NCBI RefSeq assembly: GCF_030813515.1
Contig: NZ_JAUSUK010000002.1
Span: 496,001-560,000 of the forward strand
DNA: 64,000 nucleotides
DNA from: Rhodopseudomonas julia
GTDB taxonomy: Bacteria; Pseudomonadota; Alphaproteobacteria; Rhizobiales; Afifellaceae
Reading direction: 5' to 3'
The translations under genes were made by a program, and so were the position numbers. Below, one piece after another: positions 54,268 through 63,827 of the stretch. The notes beneath the pieces are model-generated. The model saw only the letters and a program-made list of their open reading frames with translations. It was not told where the DNA came from and made no database searches. Each line of letters begins with the position of its first letter. Position 1 is the stretch's first letter.

Positions 54268-54373
54268 TTGCTCTATGCCCGTGTCGCGCTTGCCTGTGTT
54301 CCGGCCGGATCGCCCCATCGCGGGCGAACGAGAAGTGTTTCCGTCGCCGGATGAAACGCTCTAAGCCTGCGCC

Positions 54374-55114
54374 ATGGAATGGTCGGAGCACGGTATCGTC
54401 CTGTCCACGCGCCGGCATGGCGAGGCGGACATCATCCTGGAGGTGATGACGGAAACGCGCGGCCGTCATCTCGGCCTCGTCAAGGGTGGGCGTTCACGCC
54501 GCCAGCGGCCGATCCTGCAGCCGGGCAATACCCTGTCGCTCACCTGGCGGGCGAGGCTCGACGCGCATCTCGGCAATTTCCGCGCCGAACCGATCACCGA
54601 ACGCGCCGCGGCCATCATGGCCGACCGGACCGCCTCCTACGGCATGCAGCTCCTCTCGGCGCATTTCAGGCTCCTGCCGGAGCGCGACCCGCATCCGGCC
54701 CTGCATGCCGCACTCAGGACGCTCCTCGACGGGGCGCTCAGTGCCGATGCCGAGCGCGCGGGCTTTGCCGCGGGGATGGTGCATTTCGAGATCATGCTTC
54801 TGGAGGAGCTCGGCGTCGGGCTCGATCTCACCGCCTGTGCCGCGACCGGCACGACGGAGCAGCTCATCTATGTGTCGCCGAAATCCGGCCGCGCGGTGAG
54901 CGAAGAGGCGGGCGCGCCTTACCGGGACCGATTGCTGCCTTTGCCGGCGTTTCTGCGCGCAGGCGGCGACGAGACGCCGCCCGACGAGGAAGATCTGGCG
55001 GCGGGCTTTGCCATTACCGGGCTGTTCCTCGAGCGGCATGTGCTGGCGCCCAGAGGCCTCGGCCTGCCCGAGATGCGTCAGGCCTTTATCCGCACGGCTC
55101 TGGCTCGACCCTGA
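54374..55114 (+). CDS. recO: DNA repair protein RecO
   Basis: RecO acts with RecF and RecR to load RecA on SSB-coated DNA gaps. The 246-residue product begins MEWSEHGIVLSTRRHGEADI and continues into the OB fold (GRHLGLVKGGRSRRQRPILQ, PGNTLSLTWRARLDAHLGNF). The helical part follows (FEIMLLEELGVGLDLTACAA), with VSEEAGAPYRDRLLPLP. Start at ATG 54374. It is the end of the rpoZ-to-recO string. Confidence 0.95.
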   Translation: MEWSEHGIVLSTRRHGEADIILEVMTETRGRHLGLVKGGRSRRQRPILQPGNTLSLTWRARLDAHLGNFRAEPITERAAAIMADRTASYGMQLLSAHFRLLPERDPHPALHAALRTLLDGALSADAERAGFAAGMVHFEIMLLEELGVGLDLTACAATGTTEQLIYVSPKSGRAVSEEAGAPYRDRLLPLPAFLRAGGDETPPDEEDLAAGFAITGLFLERHVLAPRGLGLPEMRQAFIRTALARP

Positions 55115-55203
55115 ACCTTGCCTTGCCGGTGCGCTTTGTCCGGGGCCCTCGTCATGTCGTGAAAGCCCGCTAGAGTTATCGCCGAACAAGGGAGGCTTAT
55201 CTC

Positions 55204-55908
55204 ATGAAAGTGACCTGGCTCGGACATTCCGCATTCCGTCTCGAATTCGCCGACAAGGTGGTGATGATCGACCCGTTCCTGTCGGACTCGCCCGTCTTCG
55301 AGGGCGACCCGCTGGATGTGGCGAAAGGGGCGACGCATCTTCTCCTGACGCATGGCCACAGCGACCATACCGGCGACACGCTGCCAATCCTCAAGGAGAC
55401 GGGGGCTATGCTCGTCTCCTCTTTCGAGGTGTGCATGTATCTCGTTGCGCAGGGCGTCGACGAGAACAAGATCAATCCCGGCAATCACGGCGGCACGGTC
55501 GATTGCGGCGGCTTCACCGTCTCCTTCGTCAACGCGCTGCATTCCTCCTCGCTGATGGTCGACGGCAAGCCGGTCTATCTCGGCAATCCGATGGGCCTCG
55601 TCATCAAGGTGCCGGGCGAGAAGGTGCTCTACCATATGGGCGACACCGACATTTTCGGCGACATGGCTCTCGTCCACGAGCGGCACAAGCCGAAAGTCGG
55701 CATCGTGCCGATCGGCGATCGCTTCACGATGGGTGGCGAAACGGCGGCGCTCGCCTGCCAGCGCTACTTCGAGTTCGAGAAGATCTTCCCGTGCCATTAT
55801 CGCACTTTCCCCCTCGTCGATCAGACGCCGGACAAGTTCCTGGCGGCGCTCGGCGACGATGCCGGCAAGGTGCTGGTGCCCGAGGTCGGAGAGACGATGG
55901 AGGTCTGA
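55204..55908 (+). CDS. UPF0173 metal-dependent hydrolase (metallo-beta-lactamase fold)
   Basis: A 234-residue MBL-fold protein of the YtkL/UPF0173 group. The start MKVTWLGHSAFRLEFADKVV, metal motif LTHGHSDHTGDTL, later His in NALHSSS, Asp in HMGDTDIFGDM and final His in FPCHYRTFPLVDQTP are those of the family. Physiological substrate is not known. A GGGAGG precedes the ATG. It stands between recO and gatC. Confidence 0.93.
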   Translation: MKVTWLGHSAFRLEFADKVVMIDPFLSDSPVFEGDPLDVAKGATHLLLTHGHSDHTGDTLPILKETGAMLVSSFEVCMYLVAQGVDENKINPGNHGGTVDCGGFTVSFVNALHSSSLMVDGKPVYLGNPMGLVIKVPGEKVLYHMGDTDIFGDMALVHERHKPKVGIVPIGDRFTMGGETAALACQRYFEFEKIFPCHYRTFPLVDQTPDKFLAALGDDAGKVLVPEVGETMEV

Positions 55909-56063
55909 GGCCTGCCGGTTATGAACGACTGGGGGCGTGGGCGGCTTTCATCATCCGCCCTCTGCATCTCCTGCCGGCATGGGATGGTTCGAATGGCGGG
56001 GCGCGGGGGCGTTGCCGCGCAGGTTTCTGCGGTCTATAGCGGGCCGGAGAAGAGGGGTTTTTT

Positions 56064-56351
56064 ATGTCCGTCGATCTTTCCACCGTCAAACGCGTGGCAC
56101 ATCTCGCCCGCATCAAGGTCACCGAGGAAGAGGCCGAGGGCCTGCGCGGTGAACTCAACACCATTCTCGGCTTCGTGGAGCAATTGCAGGAAGTTGATGT
56201 CGAGGGCGTCGAGCCGATGACCTCCGTCGCCGCCATGACGCTCAAGATGCGCACCGACGAGATCACCGACGGGGCCAAGGCCACCGACATCGTCGCCAAC
56301 GCGCCTTTGAGCGAGGACAATTTCTTCCTGGTTCCCAAAGTCGTGGAATGA
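56064..56351 (+). CDS. gatC: Aspartyl/glutamyl-tRNA amidotransferase subunit C
   Basis: GatC stabilises the GatAB enzyme that converts Glu-tRNA(Gln) and Asp-tRNA(Asn) to the amide forms. The 95-residue product is the usual length, with [59 protein letters not shown] and a C-terminal [15 protein letters not shown] gene lies between gatC and gatA here. Confidence 0.96.
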   Translation: MSVDLSTVKRVAHLARIKVTEEEAEGLRGELNTILGFVEQLQEVDVEGVEPMTSVAAMTLKMRTDEITDGAKATDIVANAPLSEDNFFLVPKVVE

Positions 56352-56354
56352 GCC

Positions 56355-56834
56355 GTGACGGCGGTTCTGGAACAATCGGTTTCTATTGCTGCGGAGCCTC
56401 CCGATCAGGCGGAGGTGCATGCGCTCATCGCCGACCTCAACGCCTATCTTCTGTCTTTCTACCTTCCCGAGGCCTGCCACCACATGACGGTAGCGGAGTT
56501 GTCGGAGCCCAATATCGTCTTCTTCGTCGCCCGTGAGCGGGGGAAAGCCGTCGGCTGCGGCGCGCTGCGGGTTCTGTCCGAGGAAGAGGGCGAGGTGAAG
56601 CGGATGTATGTGGCACCGGGTCAGCAGGGGCGGGGCCTCGGCCGACTGATCCTCACGGCGATCGAAGAACGCGCCCGCGACATGGCGCTTGCCAGGCTTC
56701 TCCTGGAAACCGGCGACCAGCAACCGGCCGCTCTCAATCTCTACCGTTCGGCCGGCTTTGCCGTCCGCGGTCCTTATCTCGATTATCCCGATGACGGCGT
56801 CTCCATTTTCATGGAAAAACGCCTTTCCAACTGA
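56355..56834 (+). CDS. GNAT family N-acetyltransferase
   Basis: A 159-residue acetyltransferase with acetyl-CoA motif [20 protein letters not shown] (the QxxGxG type) preceded by [20 protein letters not shown] and followed by [20 protein letters not shown]. Small GNATs of this type often acetylate amines or amino acid derivatives. The acceptor is unknown. GTG at 56355 starts it three bases after gatC, and gatA follows 10 bases after its stop, so it is embedded in the gat operon. Confidence 0.9.
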   Translation: MTAVLEQSVSIAAEPPDQAEVHALIADLNAYLLSFYLPEACHHMTVAELSEPNIVFFVARERGKAVGCGALRVLSEEEGEVKRMYVAPGQQGRGLGRLILTAIEERARDMALARLLLETGDQQPAALNLYRSAGFAVRGPYLDYPDDGVSIFMEKRLSN

Positions 56835-56844
56835 GCCGATTTCG

Positions 56845-58326
56845 ATGACCGATCTTACTTCCCTTACCATCGCCGAGATCGGCGATGGCCTCGCCGCCAA
56901 GTCGTTCTCCGCCGTGGAGCTGACGGAGGCGTATCTGTCCGCCATCGAAGCGGCGAACGATGCGCTCAACGCCTTTGTGGCCGTGACGCCCGACAAGGCC
57001 CGCGAGATGGCGAAAGCTTCCGATGCGCGCCTCGCCAAGGGCGAGGGAGGGACGCTCGAGGGCGTGCCGCTCGGCATCAAGGATCTGTTCTGCACCGAAG
57101 GCGTGCATTCGCAGGCGGGCTCGCACATCCTCGATGGCTTTCGACCGCGCTACGAATCGACGGTGACGGCCAATCTGTGGGCCGACGGCGCGGTCATGCT
57201 CGGCAAGCTCAACATGGACGAGTTCGCCATGGGCTCCTCCAACGAGACCTCGCATTACGGTCCGGTCGTCAGCCCGTGGCGGGCGAAGGGCTCGAACACG
57301 GATCTCGTGCCCGGCGGTTCGTCCGGCGGCTCGGCGGCAGCGGTCGCCGCCAATCTCTGCGCCGGTGCGACGGCGACCGATACGGGCGGGTCGATCCGCC
57401 AGCCGGCGGCCTTCACCGGCACCGTCGGCATCAAGCCGACCTATGGGCGCTGCTCGCGCTGGGGCATCGTCGCCTTCGCGTCCTCGCTCGATCAGGCGGG
57501 CCCGATCGCGCGCACCGTCAAGGACGCGGCGATCATGCTGAAATCCATGGCCTCGGTCGATGCCAAGGATTCCACGTCGGTCGACATCGCCGTGCCGGAT
57601 TATCCGGCCGCGCTCGGCGAAAGCGTCAAGGGGCTCAAAATCGGCGTGCCGAAGGAGTACCGCGTCGAGGGGATGCCGGAGGAGATCGAGAAGCTCTGGC
57701 AGCAGGGCATCGACTGGTACCGCGACGCAGGTGCCGAGATCGTCGAAGTGTCGCTGCCGCATACCAAATACGCGCTGCCGGCCTATTACATCGTGGCACC
57801 CGCCGAGGCGTCGTCCAACCTCGCGCGCTATGACGGTGTGCGCTACGGCCTGCGTGTCGACGGCGACGACATCATCGACATGTACGAGAAGACGCGCGCG
57901 GCGGGCTTCGGCCGCGAGGTGAAGCGGCGCATCATGATCGGCACCTATGTGCTCTCCGCCGGCTATTACGACGCCTATTATCTGCGCGCCCAGAAGGTTC
58001 GCACGCTGATCAAGCGCGATTTCGAGGATGTCTTTGCGGCGGGTGTCGACGCCATCCTGACGCCGGCGACGCCGTCGGCGGCCTTCGGTGTCGCCGATCA
58101 GGATATGAATTCCGACCCGGTGAAGATGTATCTGAACGACGTCTTCACGGTGACGGTGAACATGGCCGGGCTTCCCGGCATCGCCGTGCCGGCCGGCCTC
58201 GACGCCAAGGGCCTGCCGCTCGGCCTGCAGCTCATCGGCCGTCCCTTCGACGAGGCGACCTTGTTCAAGGCGGCACAGGTGATCGAAGACGCCGCAGGCG
58301 CTTTCAAGCCGGAGAAGTGGTGGTGA
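56845..58326 (+). CDS. gatA: Aspartyl/glutamyl-tRNA amidotransferase subunit A
   Basis: GatA is the glutaminase subunit of the tRNA-dependent amidotransferase. The 493-residue product has the amidase triad: Lys in [10 protein letters not shown], cis-Ser in [15 protein letters not shown] and nucleophile Ser in [10 protein letters not shown]. It also has [20 protein letters not shown] and the GatA-specific C-terminal [17 protein letters not shown]. The ATG at 56845 is the family start. The stop overlaps the ridA-like GTG (GTGA). Confidence 0.97.
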   Translation: MTDLTSLTIAEIGDGLAAKSFSAVELTEAYLSAIEAANDALNAFVAVTPDKAREMAKASDARLAKGEGGTLEGVPLGIKDLFCTEGVHSQAGSHILDGFRPRYESTVTANLWADGAVMLGKLNMDEFAMGSSNETSHYGPVVSPWRAKGSNTDLVPGGSSGGSAAAVAANLCAGATATDTGGSIRQPAAFTGTVGIKPTYGRCSRWGIVAFASSLDQAGPIARTVKDAAIMLKSMASVDAKDSTSVDIAVPDYPAALGESVKGLKIGVPKEYRVEGMPEEIEKLWQQGIDWYRDAGAEIVEVSLPHTKYALPAYYIVAPAEASSNLARYDGVRYGLRVDGDDIIDMYEKTRAAGFGREVKRRIMIGTYVLSAGYYDAYYLRAQKVRTLIKRDFEDVFAAGVDAILTPATPSAAFGVADQDMNSDPVKMYLNDVFTVTVNMAGLPGIAVPAGLDAKGLPLGLQLIGRPFDEATLFKAAQVIEDAAGAFKPEKWW

Positions 58327-58712
58327 GCCGCAGGAACATCTCTTCTGCGAGCCCGTTCGAGCCGGTCATCGGTTTTTCGCGGGCGGTGCGGATCGGCAAC
58401 CGCGTTCTGATCGGCGGTACGGCGCCGATCGGCGAGGACGGCAAGGCGTTCGCCGTCGGCGATCCGGCGGCGCAGACGCGACGTTCGATCGAGATCGCCA
58501 GGATCGCGCTCGAAGCGGCGGGGGCGAGCCTTGCCGATGTGGTGCGCACGCGCATCTTTCTGACCCGCCGCATGGATTGGGAAGAGGTCGGGCGCGCGCA
58601 TGGCGAGGCGTTCGGCGAGATCAGGCCGGCTTCCACGATGGTGGTGACCGCGGGTCTCATCGATCCCGACTGGCTCGTCGAGATCGAGTTCGAAGCGGAA
58701 ATCTCCGAGTAA
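58323..58712 (+). CDS. RidA family protein (YjgF/YER057c/UK114)
   Basis: A 129-residue RidA-like protein. Family members hydrolyse reactive enamine/imine intermediates made by PLP enzymes. Visible motifs are [38 protein letters not shown] and a C-terminal [20 protein letters not shown]. The position normally occupied by the imine-binding Arg is in VVRTRIFL, but this sequence belongs to a divergent branch, so the activity is uncertain. Three tandem GTG codons precede it; the last overlaps the gatA stop. It converges on the MFS gene with a 9-base gap. Confidence 0.9.
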   Translation: MSRRNISSASPFEPVIGFSRAVRIGNRVLIGGTAPIGEDGKAFAVGDPAAQTRRSIEIARIALEAAGASLADVVRTRIFLTRRMDWEEVGRAHGEAFGEIRPASTMVVTAGLIDPDWLVEIEFEAEISE

Positions 58713-58721
58713 ACGACGTGC

Positions 58722-60143
58722 TCAGAGCTTGCTGAGGCCGCCGCCGCTGCCTGCGGCGGGGCTCGCGAGATGGCCGCTCATCTCAGAGCCCGCATCATCC
58801 GGCAGGCGCAGGAAGAAGAGCATCGAGAGCGCGGAGACGAGCGCCACGCCATAAAAGGCGAAGTGGAAGTCGCCGACCGCGATCCCTCCGCCGTGGCTGA
58901 GCATCGAAATTTCCAACAATGTGCCGCCGACGGCCACACCGGTCGCGAGCGAAATCTGCTGTGCCGTCGCCCATAGGCTCGTCGCATGGCTCATACGCTC
59001 GTGGTCGATGTCGGCAAAAGCCAGCGCGTTGAGCGAGGTGAATTGCAGCGAGCGGGCGAAGCCGCCGGCAAGCAGCAGCCCCATCATGACGAGCGCCGGC
59101 GTCTCTTCGGTGAAGAAGCCGATGACGCCGAGGAAGCCTGCGCCGATCAGCGTGTTGGCAACGAGAACGACGCGAAAGCCGAGGCGGCGCAGAATGGGCT
59201 GCGCCAGAAACTTCATAAAAAGGGCGCCGGCCGCACCGGTGAAGGTGATGAGACCGCTGTGAAAGGGGCTCAAGCCAAAACCCATCTGCAGCATCAAGGG
59301 CAGGAGAAAGGGCATGGCGCCCACACCGATGCGAAAGAGTGTGGCGCCGCCGAGGCTCAAGCCGAAAGACGGCACGCGGATGAGGGAGAGGTCGACCACG
59401 GGATAGGCGACACGCCGTGCGTGGCGGAGATAGGCGAGAGCGGAAGCGCCGCCGATGACGATCATCGCCTGCCAGGCGAACGCGGGCAGCACGCCGAGAC
59501 TTGCGACTGAAAAGCCGAAGACGAGGCCTGAACTGGCGAGCCCCATCAACACGACGCCGAGCGCATCAAGCGGGCGCGTCTCCTCCGATTTCAATTCCGG
59601 CACGAAGCGGAGCGCGAAGAAGATGCCGAGAATGCCGATCGGAATGTTGATCAGAAAGATCCAGTGCCAGGAGAAATAGGTGGTGATGAAGCCGCCGAGC
59701 GGCGGACCGGAGATCGGTCCGAGCAGAGCGGGAATGGAAAACCACGCCATGGCATTGACGAAATCGCGCTTTTCGACCGTGCGCATGATCACGAGGCGGC
59801 CGACCGGCGTCATCATGGCGCCGCCCAGCCCCTGCAGAAAGCGCGCGCCGACGAAGTTCATGAGCGAATTGGACGCGGCGCAGGCGAGCGAGCCGATCAT
59901 GAAAACGACGATCGCCGAGGTGAAAACCCGGCGCGCGCCGAAACGGTCTGCCGCCCAGCCGGAGACCGGGATGAAGATCGCGAGCGACAGAAGATAGACC
60001 GTCAAGGCGAGCTTGAGCGCGATCGGCGTGGTGCCGATATCGGCCGCGATCTGCGGCAGCGACGTGGAAATCATCGTCGCGTCCATGTTTTCCATGAAGA
60101 GCGCGACCGCGATGATGAGCGGGATGAGACGGTGGGCGGGCAT
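58722..60143 (-). CDS. MFS transporter, DHA2 (EmrB/QacA-like) family
   Basis: A 473-residue drug-proton antiporter-type exporter with about 14 hydrophobic segments. The opening ALFMENMDATMISTSLPQIA is the DHA2 motif of helix 1, followed by SGWAADRFGARRVFTSAIV (motif A) and RFLQGLGGAMMTPVGRLVIM (motif B), and a motif C-like segment GPISGPPLGGFITTYFSWHW. Substrate is unknown. It lacks a nearby membrane-fusion protein, so a stand-alone exporter is likely. It is convergent to the ridA-like gene. Confidence 0.93.
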   Translation of the reverse strand: MPAHRLIPLIIAVALFMENMDATMISTSLPQIAADIGTTPIALKLALTVYLLSLAIFIPVSGWAADRFGARRVFTSAIVVFMIGSLACAASNSLMNFVGARFLQGLGGAMMTPVGRLVIMRTVEKRDFVNAMAWFSIPALLGPISGPPLGGFITTYFSWHWIFLINIPIGILGIFFALRFVPELKSEETRPLDALGVVLMGLASSGLVFGFSVASLGVLPAFAWQAMIVIGGASALAYLRHARRVAYPVVDLSLIRVPSFGLSLGGATLFRIGVGAMPFLLPLMLQMGFGLSPFHSGLITFTGAAGALFMKFLAQPILRRLGFRVVLVANTLIGAGFLGVIGFFTEETPALVMMGLLLAGGFARSLQFTSLNALAFADIDHERMSHATSLWATAQQISLATGVAVGGTLLEISMLSHGGGIAVGDFHFAFYGVALVSALSMLFFLRLPDDAGSEMSGHLASPAAGSGGGLSKL

Positions 60144-60621
60144 TGAAAAAGAGAGGCTGGGAAGAGGTGTTATTCCCGCGTTTTGTCGCAGGGCGCAATC
60201 CTTTCAATGCCTGGCTGGACGCATAACGGCTCTCTGGGGGCCTGGGTGAGCCGGGTTGTGTGGCCCGCGAGCAGAGGCGGCGCGTGTTGCGAGAATCGGT
60301 TTATGCGCGCGGTAGTCCCGCAAAGGTTGTGCTCGGCCCGCGCACAAGGCGCCTGAGCGAGAGATGCGCGACCGAGAGATGTGCGGCCGAGTGATGTGTG
60401 ATGCTGGCGGTCGCAGCCGGGCCGATGCGGGCCGTCGCCTGCCTGGCGTCCAATCGACGATCGGGCCCATTTATGAGGGGCCCACGCATAATGGGGCAGG
60501 CGGAGACGGAGCGGATCCTTGGCACGAGACCGAAGTCCCGAGCTCCCCCCAAGCCGCTCACGTCACCGCCTACCCCGGCCCCCATCCGGTGGGCGTATTC
60601 GCTTTGGCTGCCCTCCGAGGT
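60144..60621. other. Intergenic region with three imperfect 15-base repeats
   Basis: No supported gene. Three tandem 15-base units (GAGAGATGCGCGACC at 60359, GAGAGATGTGCGGCC at 60374, GAGTGATGTGTGATG at 60389) run head to tail. The rest shows no clear promoter or hairpin. The repeat reads as a short His/Leu/Ser-rich pattern on the minus strand, but the surrounding frame has no ribosome binding site or family match. Confidence 0.55.
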
Positions 60622-60963
60622 TCAGGCAGAGGCGCCGAAGCGGACGCCGCGCTGATCTATTGAATGCCAGGCACTCAGATCGGCGCTTTCGGACCGGGCC
60701 TGTCTCGGATCACCGTCCATCTGGGCGGCGAGTGCCTCGATAAGTTGCAGGTTCGGGCAAAAAGCTGGCGCGTCCGTATTCTCACCGTCTGCAAGGTATG
60801 CCTCGCAAGGGCATACGGAGTCGCAGGTGATGCAGCGGCCGAGGGCGTTGCGCGTCTCGTGGTCGCCGAGCATGTTCGTGACATCGCTCGGGCCCAAACC
60901 GTAGATCGCCATCATTCGACGCATCCGGTTCAGGTGTTCGAGGTAGCGCTTCTTGAGTGCCAT
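60622..60963 (-). CDS. DUF6455-type Cys-rich small protein
   Basis: A 113-residue cytoplasmic protein with a helical N-terminus (RYLEHLNRMRRMMAIYGL) and a cysteine pattern CITCDSVCPCEAYLADG followed by FCPNLQLIEAL, which matches the alphaproteobacterial DUF6455 arrangement of C-x2-C-x3-C and a later CPN. The cysteines could bind a metal or Fe-S cluster. Its role is not known. A perfect FNR-type box lies about 70 bases upstream of the ATG, so oxygen-limited expression is likely. Confidence 0.78.
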   Translation of the reverse strand: MALKKRYLEHLNRMRRMMAIYGLGPSDVTNMLGDHETRNALGRCITCDSVCPCEAYLADGENTDAPAFCPNLQLIEALAAQMDGDPRQARSESADLSAWHSIDQRGVRFGASA

Positions 60964-61030
60964 GCTCGCCTCCGCCGTGCTGCGGGCTGCCCGCTTTTGG
61001 CGAAATTATGGCCGAGACCGAAGCCCAACA

Positions 61031-61044
61031 TTGATCAGGATCAA
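61031..61044. promoter_or_regulatory. FNR/FixK-type box between the DUF6455 and small secreted protein genes
   Basis: TTGATCAGGATCAA matches TTGAT-N4-ATCAA exactly, the consensus for FNR, FnrL and FixK regulators. It is centred about 74 bases upstream of the DUF6455 ATG and about 139 bases upstream of the small secreted protein gene on the other strand. The former distance suits activation. Confidence 0.75.
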
Positions 61045-61176
61045 TTGCGGCGACTGCGCGCGTTAACCGAAAATTTACGCTGTCGACAACCCGGCCGGGA
61101 ACACTTCGCCTTGTTAACCATTTCCAACTCGATTTGCCTCAATTTGGGCAAGGTTGATCGAGCGCTGGGGAGTTTC

Positions 61177-61485
61177 ATGCGGAGAGAATACTGGCGTACG
61201 GCGCGGCAGGTGCTCGCCGTGGCTGCATTGTCGGCGGCGGCTATCGGAATGCTGGCAGCGAGCGTCTCTGCCGCAAGGGCCGCTGATCTCGATGTCGGCT
61301 ATTATCCCCCGGTCAATCCGCAGCCGCAGGTCGTCGTGTGCCCGATCGGCGGGGAGACTGTGAAGCTCTTCGACAAAGACGGGCGGCCGACCGTTCCGGC
61401 GCGCACGCCCTACTTCTACTGCGCGACCGGTGAGACGCTTCTGCCGGGAGATATCCCGCCTCCGCCGGAATATTGCTGCTACTGA
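61177..61485 (+). CDS. Small secreted protein with paired cysteines
   Basis: A 102-residue precursor with a signal peptide (RQVLAVAALSAAAIGMLAAS, cleavage near AARAADL). The mature part of about 66 residues holds Pro-rich ends and four cysteines (VVVCPIGGETV, FYCATGETLLPGD and a terminal EYCCY), suggesting disulfides in the periplasm. No family is recognised. Its upstream region has TTAA-N7-TTTAC, a loose CtrA-like sequence, and the FNR-type box shared with the divergent gene. ATG 61177 suits the signal peptide. Confidence 0.75.
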   Translation: MRREYWRTARQVLAVAALSAAAIGMLAASVSAARAADLDVGYYPPVNPQPQVVVCPIGGETVKLFDKDGRPTVPARTPYFYCATGETLLPGDIPPPPEYCCY

Positions 61486-61752
61486 GTTTGTCTCTCAACC
61501 GCGAAGAGCGTGCAGCGGTCCGCTCTGATGCCCGGACCGGCCGCTGAGGTCGCCTTGTCCACAGGCGGTCTGTTCACCCGATGATATGGTCGTGGGCGGT
61601 TCCCTCCAGACGAGCGGCGCGCAGCGGTTGCGCCTGAGCGCCCAGCCCTCATGGCGCGCCTTGAGGGCGCACAGCCGTCCAGGGGCCGACTGACCTCTTT
61701 CCTTTCGGCGAAACGGTGGTCTATAGCGGGCGCAACGCTGGAGCCTTTGCGA

Positions 61753-63249
61753 ATGATCGCCGAAAACCGCAATACCAATCCCAAGAACCTCATTGCCGGT
61801 GCCACCGGTGACTGGGAAATCGTCATCGGCATGGAAGTCCATGCCCAGGTCGCCTCGAACTCGAAGCTCTTTTCGGGCGCCGCCACGGCATTCGGCGGTG
61901 AGCCGAACGATCATGTGAGCCTCGTCGATGCGGCGATGCCCGGCATGCTGCCGGTGATCAACGAGGAATGCGTGGCACAGGCGGTGCGCACGGGGCTCGG
62001 CCTCAAGGCTGAGATCAACCATCGCTCGGTTTTTGCCCGCAAGAACTACTTCTATCCCGATCTGCCGCAGGGCTATCAGATCTCGCAGTACGACCAGCCG
62101 ATCGTCGGCGAGGGCGAGATGATCGTCGAGGTCGGCCCCGACAAGAAGGGCGAGTTCGAAGAGATTACGGTGGGCATCGAGCGGCTGCATCTGGAACAGG
62201 ATGCCGGCAAATCGCTGCACGATCAGCACGAGACGATGAGCTTCGTCGATCTCAACCGCTCGGGCGTGGCCCTGATGGAGATCGTCTCCAAGCCGGATCT
62301 CAGGTCTTCCGACGAGGCCAAGGCCTATCTCGCCAAGCTGCGCTCGATCCTGCGCTATCTCCGGACCTCCGACGCCGATATGGACAAGGGCAATCTCAGG
62401 GCCGACATCAACGTGTCCGTGCGCCGGCCGGGCGAGCCTTTCGGAACGCGCTGCGAGATCAAGAACGTCAATTCCATTCGCTTCGCGGGCCAGGCGATCG
62501 AATACGAGGCGCGCCGCCAGATCGGCGTCATCGAGGATGGCGGCAAGATCGATCAGGAGACGCGGCTCTTCGACCCGAACAAGGGCGAGACGCGGTCGAT
62601 GCGCTCCAAGGAAGAGGCGCATGATTACCGCTATTTCCCCGATCCCGACCTTCTGCCGCTCGAGATCGACGCCGCCTATGTCGAGGCGCTTGCCGCCGAT
62701 CTGCCGGAACTTCCCGACGACAAGCGCGTGCGGCTGATTAAGGCTTTCGGCCTGTCGGCCTATGATGCGTCGATCCTCGTCTCGGAGCGCGCCATCGCCG
62801 ATTATTTCGAGCATGTCGCGGAAGGCCGTGACGGCAAGCAGGCGGCGAACTGGGTGATCAACGATCTTTTGGGTGCGCTCAACAAGGACGGCCGAACGAT
62901 CGAGGATTCGCCCGTCTCGCCGGCGCAGCTCGGCGAAATTCTCGACATGCTCAAGGAAGAGGTGATCTCCGGCAAGATCGCCAAGGACCTCTTCGAGATC
63001 GTCTACAGTGAGGGCGGGGATCCGCGCGACATCGTCGAGGCGCGGGGCATGAAGCAGGTGACCGACACCGGCGCTATCGAAAAGGTGGTGGACGAGGTGA
63101 TCGCCGCCAATCCCGACAAGGTGGAGCAGGCGAAAGCGAAGCCGACGATGATCGGCTGGTTCGTCGGTCAGGTGATGAAGGCGAGCCAGGGCAAGGCCAA
63201 TCCGCAGGCCGTCAACGCCCTGCTGAAGGAGAAGCTCGGCATCGAGTAG
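61753..63249 (+). CDS. gatB: Aspartyl/glutamyl-tRNA amidotransferase subunit B
   Basis: GatB activates the Glu- or Asp-tRNA with ATP and receives ammonia from GatA. The 498-residue product contains [20 protein letters not shown], the metal-binding [60 protein letters not shown] and [22 protein letters not shown]-terminal YqeY-like tRNA-binding domain ends it ([20 protein letters not shown]). It lies about 3.4 kb from gatC-gatA, so the subunits are made from separate transcripts. ATG 61753 is preferred over a longer upstream frame. Confidence 0.97.
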   Translation: MIAENRNTNPKNLIAGATGDWEIVIGMEVHAQVASNSKLFSGAATAFGGEPNDHVSLVDAAMPGMLPVINEECVAQAVRTGLGLKAEINHRSVFARKNYFYPDLPQGYQISQYDQPIVGEGEMIVEVGPDKKGEFEEITVGIERLHLEQDAGKSLHDQHETMSFVDLNRSGVALMEIVSKPDLRSSDEAKAYLAKLRSILRYLRTSDADMDKGNLRADINVSVRRPGEPFGTRCEIKNVNSIRFAGQAIEYEARRQIGVIEDGGKIDQETRLFDPNKGETRSMRSKEEAHDYRYFPDPDLLPLEIDAAYVEALAADLPELPDDKRVRLIKAFGLSAYDASILVSERAIADYFEHVAEGRDGKQAANWVINDLLGALNKDGRTIEDSPVSPAQLGEILDMLKEEVISGKIAKDLFEIVYSEGGDPRDIVEARGMKQVTDTGAIEKVVDEVIAANPDKVEQAKAKPTMIGWFVGQVMKASQGKANPQAVNALLKEKLGIE

Positions 63250-63317
63250 GTTGAGCTGAAAACGAGAGCGGAGCGGCGGCGAAGCCCGTCCTCCGCCTTT
63301 CCCGGGGGGCGTTTTGC

Positions 63318-63668
63318 ATGAACTCGCAGGCTCTCGCGATGACCGCGCGCTTTTGTTCGCTCATTGCGTTCCTTCTCGGCGTGCTCATCTGGGCAGCGGG
63401 TGCTTCCGACCTCGCGCTCAACTTTCACATGATCGCCGGCGGCATTTTTCTCGCCGCGTTGTGGATGTTGAGCCGCCGCTTGCTGACGGCGCGGCCCTGG
63501 ATCGCGGCCGCGGGCTTCATCTTGATCCCGTTCGTCGTGCTGGCCGGCATCGCGCCGATTTTTGTGGCCATCGATGGGCGGCTGACCGGTGTCCTGCATC
63601 TCGGGCTCGCTCTTGCCGCCATCGCTGTCGCGGAGATGACCGCCAAAAGGTTGAAGCTTGCGGTTTGA
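63318..63668 (+). CDS. Small four-helix membrane protein
   Basis: A 116-residue protein with four hydrophobic segments: ARFCSLIAFLLGVLIWAAG, FHMIAGGIFLAALWMLS, WIAAAGFILIPFVVLAGIAP and TGVLHLGLALAAIAVAE. I do not recognise a named family. The phrase FHMIAGGIFLAALW recurs in altered form (LHMTFGGLFVLTLW) in the next gene, so the two are related. It lies 68 bases after gatB. Confidence 0.72.
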   Translation: MNSQALAMTARFCSLIAFLLGVLIWAAGASDLALNFHMIAGGIFLAALWMLSRRLLTARPWIAAAGFILIPFVVLAGIAPIFVAIDGRLTGVLHLGLALAAIAVAEMTAKRLKLAV

Positions 63669-63827
63669 GAACGCGATCCTCGGCGGTCTGAAGGTCGGGC
63701 AGAACGTCTTTCCCGCCCAATGCATCACGCGGACAGGATCGGCTTCAGCGGCCCGGCGAGCGATGATCGTCGGCTTCGGGCAACTGGCGTTTCGACAGAC
63801 ACCAAATTCTGAATTGGAGAGCGAACG

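Noticed and set aside
60301-60585. Minus-strand frame of 94 codons in the empty region
   Set aside because: No ribosome binding site, no domain, and its composition follows the 15-base DNA repeat rather than a protein pattern.
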